Shown here: positions 6,665-9,556 of the stretch, in pieces
Layout: the number at the start of each line of letters is the position of its first letter
Position numbering within the stretch: position 1 is the first letter of the stretch
NCBI GenBank assembly: GCA_016209665.1
Contig: JACQVT010000805.1
Coordinates: forward strand, 1 to 9,556
Reading direction: 5' to 3'
Origin: Planctomycetota bacterium
Lineage (GTDB): Bacteria; Planctomycetota; Phycisphaerae; UBA1845; PWPN01
DNA: 9,556 nt
Made by a program: the position numbers and the translations under genes
Notes under the pieces: generated by a model
Seen by the model: only the letters and a program-made list of their open reading frames with translations
What the model was told of the DNA's origin: nothing
Database searches by the model: none

Positions 6665-7108
6665 TCACGGTGCCTGGTTGGCGGGCGGCGGAGGCACCGG
6701 CCGCATCCCAAGCACTTGCAGGCGCCGTTCGGCCAGCAACTCGTCGTTGGCATGGATCTGGACGCGATACTCGCCGGGATGAGGGAGGGTCAGGTTGCGG
6801 ATGCCGAAGTTGATCTCGGCCACCACGCGGGGGTCAGCAAACTGGATCGTGCCCTCCTGCGTGAACAACGTCTGCGGCTCTTCCTCCAGGCTCACCAGCG
6901 ACAGCCGGAGGCGGGTCTTGCCGTGCCCGTCGGTCAGGGCCACGTGGATGGCCAGACCCGGATGCACCACGGGAAAGCTGCGGGCCGTGATCGTCGAGAA
7001 CGTGCCCAGCAGCGTGCACTTCTTGGTGGCGGGGTCCTGGTGGATGGCGTCACAGATGACCATCGCCAGCACCACCGGCCCGGGCGGACCCAGTTTCTCT
7101 TCCGGCAT
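6665..7108 (-). CDS. DUF6941-like protein of unknown function
   Basis: 147-residue protein with no signal peptide or membrane segment. It resembles what I remember as DUF6941: an N-terminal MVICDAIHQDPATKKCTLLG (16-35), then GTFSTITARSFPVVHP (35-50), a strand-rich middle with ALTDGHGKTRLRLSLV (57-72), FADPRVVAEINFGIRNL (90-106), and the closing PGEYRVQIHANDELLAERRL (111-130). The alternating hydrophobic pattern suggests a compact beta-sandwich. The Pro-rich tail (137-147) is probably disordered. ATG 7108 has GAGGAG 6 bases upstream. It is flanked on both sides by gaps of about 160 bases with palindromes, so it may be transcribed alone. No enzymatic residues can be picked out. Existence as a gene is well supported; the family label is from memory. 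Confidence 0.78.
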   Translation of the reverse strand: MPEEKLGPPGPVVLAMVICDAIHQDPATKKCTLLGTFSTITARSFPVVHPGLAIHVALTDGHGKTRLRLSLVSLEEEPQTLFTQEGTIQFADPRVVAEINFGIRNLTLPHPGEYRVQIHANDELLAERRLQVLGMRPVPPPPANQAP

Positions 7109-7204
7109 GGCGGACTCCTCGGCCCCACCGCCATCCTACGCGCCAGCGGGTCCGATGTCACCTGCCGGTATGATCTCGGTGTGACGGTTGTGTAGCGCGA
7201 ACGA

Positions 7205-7229
7205 GCCGCGGGCTTTTAGCCCGCGCGGC
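7205..7229. repeat. Palindromic hairpin (REP-like) between the YggX-like and DUF6941 genes
   Basis: GCGGGCT (7208-7214), TTT, AGCCCGC (7218-7224) is a perfect 7-bp stem with a 3-base loop. One more C-G pair, or outer GCC/GGC pairing with a GC bulge, extends it. It lies 40 bases after the stop of the YggX-like gene on the minus strand. I recall GCGGGCTTTAGCCCGC-type elements as common intergenic repeats in planctomycetes. A terminator role is possible, but no T-tract follows. Confidence 0.65.
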
Positions 7230-7269
7230 CAACCGGCACCCAGCACGCCCCCCCTCCGCGGATCGCAAG

Positions 7270-7872
7270 CTAATCCAGACTGAGGAATTCCTTCATGTAC
7301 TGGTCGTAGGTCTCGGCGTGGCGGGGGTCGGCGAAGTTGAGCCGCAGCTCGTTGATGACCTTGGTGCCCATCGGGATCCACTCCCGCCAGCAGGCCTGAC
7401 AGACCTCGGCCCAGACGCGTTCGCCGAGCAGCCCCTTGAACGGGCGTTCGGTCATTTTCGGCGCGACCTGGCCGCAGCGCCGGCAGGTGATGGTCGGGCC
7501 GCTGCCGGCCGGGGTCGTGACGGTCGATGCCGCAGCACCCGCGTCCGCCGGCGGGGGAACGCCCAGCGACTCCATCAGTGCGGCCATGTCCTTGCGCGGC
7601 ATCATGTCGCCGCGGCTGGTCGCCACGTCGTAGCCCTGGCGGAGGGTTGCGATCGCTCCGTCTCGGTCGCCGGCGCCCTTCTGGGCGAGGGCCAGCAGGT
7701 AGTAGGCCCGCGAGTTTTGCGGCGACAGCTCGACCGTCCGCCGCAGCGGCGAAACCGCCTGGCGGTAATCACCGATCTCGATGTACGTCTTGCCCAGACT
7801 GAAATGGCCCAATTCGTTGTCGGGGTCGGACTCGGTCATCTTCTTGAACTGCGCGATCCGTGGGTCGTCCAT
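7270..7872 (-). CDS. TPR protein with C-terminal Fe(II)-trafficking (YggX-like) domain
   Basis: 200-residue cytoplasmic fusion. Residues 5-85 hold about two TPR units (LGKTYIEIGDYRQAVSPL, AYYLLALAQKGAGDRDGAI). A Pro/Ala/Thr linker follows (105-127), then residues 130-199. The stretch 147-198 aligns with E. coli YggX: GLLGERVWAEV matches GELGKRIYNEI, W166 keeps the conserved Trp, TKVINELRLN matches TMLINEKKLN, and DQYMKEFL matches the C-terminal helix. YggX is linked to protection of Fe-S clusters and to labile iron. Unlike YggX (about 91 residues), this protein carries two CxxC pairs, Cys130/Cys133 and Cys158/Cys161. The second pair sits in the first YggX helix, suggesting a zinc- or iron-binding knuckle. 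GGAGA lies 6 bases before ATG 7872. It follows hemY by 99 bases, which fits an iron or heme context. Domain homology is strong; the metal site is inference. Confidence 0.82.
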   Translation of the reverse strand: MDDPRIAQFKKMTESDPDNELGHFSLGKTYIEIGDYRQAVSPLRRTVELSPQNSRAYYLLALAQKGAGDRDGAIATLRQGYDVATSRGDMMPRKDMAALMESLGVPPPADAGAAASTVTTPAGSGPTITCRRCGQVAPKMTERPFKGLLGERVWAEVCQACWREWIPMGTKVINELRLNFADPRHAETYDQYMKEFLSLD

Positions 7873-7902
7873 ACTCGGTCTCCGTCGGCTTTACGCCGGT
7901 GT

Positions 7903-7946
7903 TCCCAGCCCATCGAGGTCATCGAAACGCGGTTCGTCGTCTGGGA
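7903..7946. other. Nested inverted repeat between hemY and the YggX-like gene
   Basis: TCCCAG (7903-7908) pairs with CTGGGA (7941-7946), enclosing CGAA (7923-7926) and TTCG (7933-7936). It sits in the 99-base gap, in the likely 5' leader of the YggX-like gene or the 3' end of the hemY message. Stems are short, so it may be chance in GC-rich DNA. Confidence 0.25.
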
Positions 7947-7971
7947 CTATAGGTGCGACGGCCGGTTCATT

Positions 7972-9444
7972 TCAAGTCGCCGGGGAACGCGACGGCGTCG
8001 TCGCCACTACGCACCCGAGCAAGCGATCCACCGCCGACTCGGCCGATCGGACGCAATCGGGCACGCCGACGCCGCCGAACGCGTTGCCGGCGACGGCGAG
8101 GCCCGGCCAGCGGGCCAGCTTGGCCTCGATCCGTCGCACGTGGTCGAGGTGCCCCACGGGGTACTGCGGCATCGACGCCGGCCAGCGGTGGGTTTCGATG
8201 AGTTTGGGTCCGCCCCGCAGGCCCACGAGGTCGCGCAGGTCGGTCAGCACGGCCTGGCGCAACTCGTCATCGTTCAGGTCGTACACCTGCGGCTGCATCG
8301 CCCCGCCGAGGAAGGCCCGCACCAGCAGCGTGCCTTCGGGCGCTCGGCCGGGGAATTTGATGCTGCTGAACGTGGCCGCGATCATTGTGCGCCGCTCGAC
8401 CACGGGCACCACGAACCCGAACCCGTCGGGAGCCCGCGGCACCTGGGCGGCGTCGAAGGCCAGGGTCATCGTCGCCGACGAGGCGCAGCGGATCGACGCC
8501 AGATCATCCGCGATGGATGAATCCACCTGCCGGATCAACCGGGCCGATACGTGGGCCGGGCAAGCGAGAACGACGGCGTCGGCTTCTTCGATTGGGCCGT
8601 CCGCCAGCTCGACGCACCAACTTGTGGGGCCGCGCGACACCCGACTGACCGCTGCCCCCGTGCGGATTACTCCCGCGGGCAGCCGCGATGCCAGGGCGTC
8701 GATCAACGTCACCATCCCCCGGCGGAACGACATGAACATGCTGTAGCGGGCGCCGCTGTCGCCGCGCTCGGCCGCGGAGGCGGCCTTGCGACCCTTCACC
8801 ATGCCCCAGATGACGCTGCGGTACTTGGCCTCCATCTCGAGGAACCGCGGCATGGTTGTCCGCAAGCTCAGGTACTCCGGGTCGGCGGTGTAGATACCCC
8901 CCACCAGCGGCTGAGCGACACGATCGAGCGATTCGCGGCCGAACCGCCGTCGCACGAACGACGCCAGGCTCTCGTCGCCGTCCGTCCCGTGGTGCTTGCG
9001 GGGCAACACCAGGTCCAGACCCATGCGCAGCTTGCCCGGCCAGGAAAACAGCCGGCTGGTCACGAACGGCCAAATCCGCGACGGGGCGAGCAGCAGAAAA
9101 CCCTCGGGAATCGGGTACATTTCTCCGTCGCGGACCACGAACGTCCGCCGGCACGCCGGATTGGTGGGGATCAGTTCGCCCTCGATGCCGATCCGTCTGC
9201 ACAGGGCGAGGGCCCACGGCTTCTGCGTGATGAAGGAGTCCGGACCACCCTCGATCAGACAGCCGTCGCGGACGGTGGTGACGATCGTCCCGCCCAGCCG
9301 CGGATTGGCCTCCAGCAGCGATACGTCGATGTGCTGGCCGGTCCGGTTCGTCACCTCGACGACGCGATGCGCCGCCGCTAGGCCCGTCACCCCCCCGCCA
9401 ACAACGATCACCCGCTTGGATTTCTTCTCCGCCGGTTCCGACAT
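7972..9444 (-). CDS. hemY: HemY-type (FAD, oxygen-dependent) protoporphyrinogen/coproporphyrinogen oxidase
   Basis: 490-residue flavoprotein of the HemY/HemG oxidase family, performing the six-electron oxidation of protoporphyrinogen IX to protoporphyrin IX late in heme synthesis, or of coproporphyrinogen III in the coproporphyrin-dependent route. The FAD dinucleotide-binding motif VVGGGVTGLAAAHR occupies about 14-27, followed by LLEANPRLGGTI (43-54) and the family block EGGPDSFI (65-72). QPLVGGIYTADPEYLSLR in the middle is typical of the family. The second FAD contact is near the C-terminus, GNAFGGVGVPDC (about 453-464). Length fits the family (about 450-490). ATG 9444 is preferred over GTG 9450 because GGAG (9450-9453) sits 5 bases before it. 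It follows the hemE stop by only 13 bases, so the two are almost certainly cotranscribed. Which porphyrinogen is the true substrate cannot be told from the sequence alone. Confidence 0.93.
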   Translation of the reverse strand: MSEPAEKKSKRVIVVGGGVTGLAAAHRVVEVTNRTGQHIDVSLLEANPRLGGTIVTTVRDGCLIEGGPDSFITQKPWALALCRRIGIEGELIPTNPACRRTFVVRDGEMYPIPEGFLLLAPSRIWPFVTSRLFSWPGKLRMGLDLVLPRKHHGTDGDESLASFVRRRFGRESLDRVAQPLVGGIYTADPEYLSLRTTMPRFLEMEAKYRSVIWGMVKGRKAASAAERGDSGARYSMFMSFRRGMVTLIDALASRLPAGVIRTGAAVSRVSRGPTSWCVELADGPIEEADAVVLACPAHVSARLIRQVDSSIADDLASIRCASSATMTLAFDAAQVPRAPDGFGFVVPVVERRTMIAATFSSIKFPGRAPEGTLLVRAFLGGAMQPQVYDLNDDELRQAVLTDLRDLVGLRGGPKLIETHRWPASMPQYPVGHLDHVRRIEAKLARWPGLAVAGNAFGGVGVPDCVRSAESAVDRLLGCVVATTPSRSPAT

Positions 9445-9449
9445 GCGCA

Positions 9450-9453
9450 CTCC
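9450..9453 (-). promoter_or_regulatory. Ribosome binding site of hemY in the hemE-hemY junction
   Basis: GGAG on the minus strand, 5 bases before ATG 9444. It overlaps the alternative GTG at 9450, which argues that the GTG is not the start. Confidence 0.55.
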
Positions 9454-9457
9454 ATGC

Positions 9458-9556
9458 TCAGCGCTGACTCTGTTCGTGAACGAAATCGACCAGGCCCAGC
9501 ACGTGGTCGACCGGCGTGCCGGGGAGGATGCCGTGACCGAGGTTGAAGATGTGGCC
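9458..9556 (-). CDS. hemE: Uroporphyrinogen decarboxylase, C-terminal end (5' partial)
   Basis: The last 32 codons and the TGA stop (9460-9458) of a gene entering from the right edge. The translation begins [19 protein letters not shown] and ends [16 protein letters not shown] matches the conserved C-terminal GHVFNLGHGI of HemE, which decarboxylates the four acetate side chains of uroporphyrinogen III to give coproporphyrinogen III in the cytoplasm. The fragment is too short to judge the catalytic part, but this motif and the position 13 bases before hemY make the call firm. It is expected to be the upstream gene of a hemE-hemY operon. Confidence 0.9.
   Translation of the reverse strand, partial: GHIFNLGHGILPGTPVDHVLGLVDFVHEQSQR

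Noticed and set aside
6098..8520. Plus-strand open frames 6098-7195 and 7318-8520
   Set aside because: They run across gene boundaries and intergenic palindromes of the minus-strand genes and show no family pattern; they are shadows of the real genes.
1..9556. tRNA, rRNA, insertion sequence or phage genes
   Set aside because: No cloverleaf-like segment, ribosomal RNA sequence, transposase or integrase motif was seen in any intergenic gap or frame.

Overview
The window is GC-rich bacterial chromosome, and every gene points to the phylum Planctomycetota, probably near the Phycisphaerae. The evidence is a fused SecD-SecF translocase subunit with an enlarged periplasmic region, a DUF6941-like protein, Thr/Ser-Gln-Pro-Ala linkers in a lipoprotein, and two intergenic palindromes of a kind I associate with planctomycete genomes. 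The taxonomic call is inference. No marker gene such as rRNA is present.

Layout: the left quarter (1-2468, + strand) is the 3' part of secDF. It converges on a run of minus-strand genes that fills the rest of the window, and the 114-base convergence zone holds two inverted repeats that could end transcription. Read in their own direction (right to left), the minus-strand genes are: the last 32 codons of hemE; hemY/hemG (protoporphyrinogen or coproporphyrinogen oxidase), 13 bases after hemE; a TPR protein with a C-terminal Fe(II)-trafficking (YggX-like) domain and two CxxC pairs; a DUF6941-like protein of unknown function; an sn-glycerol-1-phosphate dehydrogenase (AraM/EgsA family); a small OmpA-like lipoprotein; and a large TPR lipoprotein with two sets of in-frame repeats.

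Functional themes: hemE and hemY are consecutive or near-consecutive heme-pathway enzymes. The YggX-like protein beside them suggests a local heme and iron-handling group. Glycerol-1-phosphate dehydrogenase makes the glycerophosphate enantiomer used for archaeal-type lipids, which makes it the most thought-provoking metabolic gene here. The two lipoproteins at 2583-4837 look like an envelope pair. The secDF product assists Sec export and carries an Ala where the SecD half normally has its membrane-embedded Asp.

No mobile element, CRISPR array, tRNA or rRNA was seen. The points most worth a second look are the SecD Asp-to-Ala change, the TPR-CxxC-YggX fusion, the bacterial G1P dehydrogenase, the lipoprotein tandem repeats and the intergenic palindromes.
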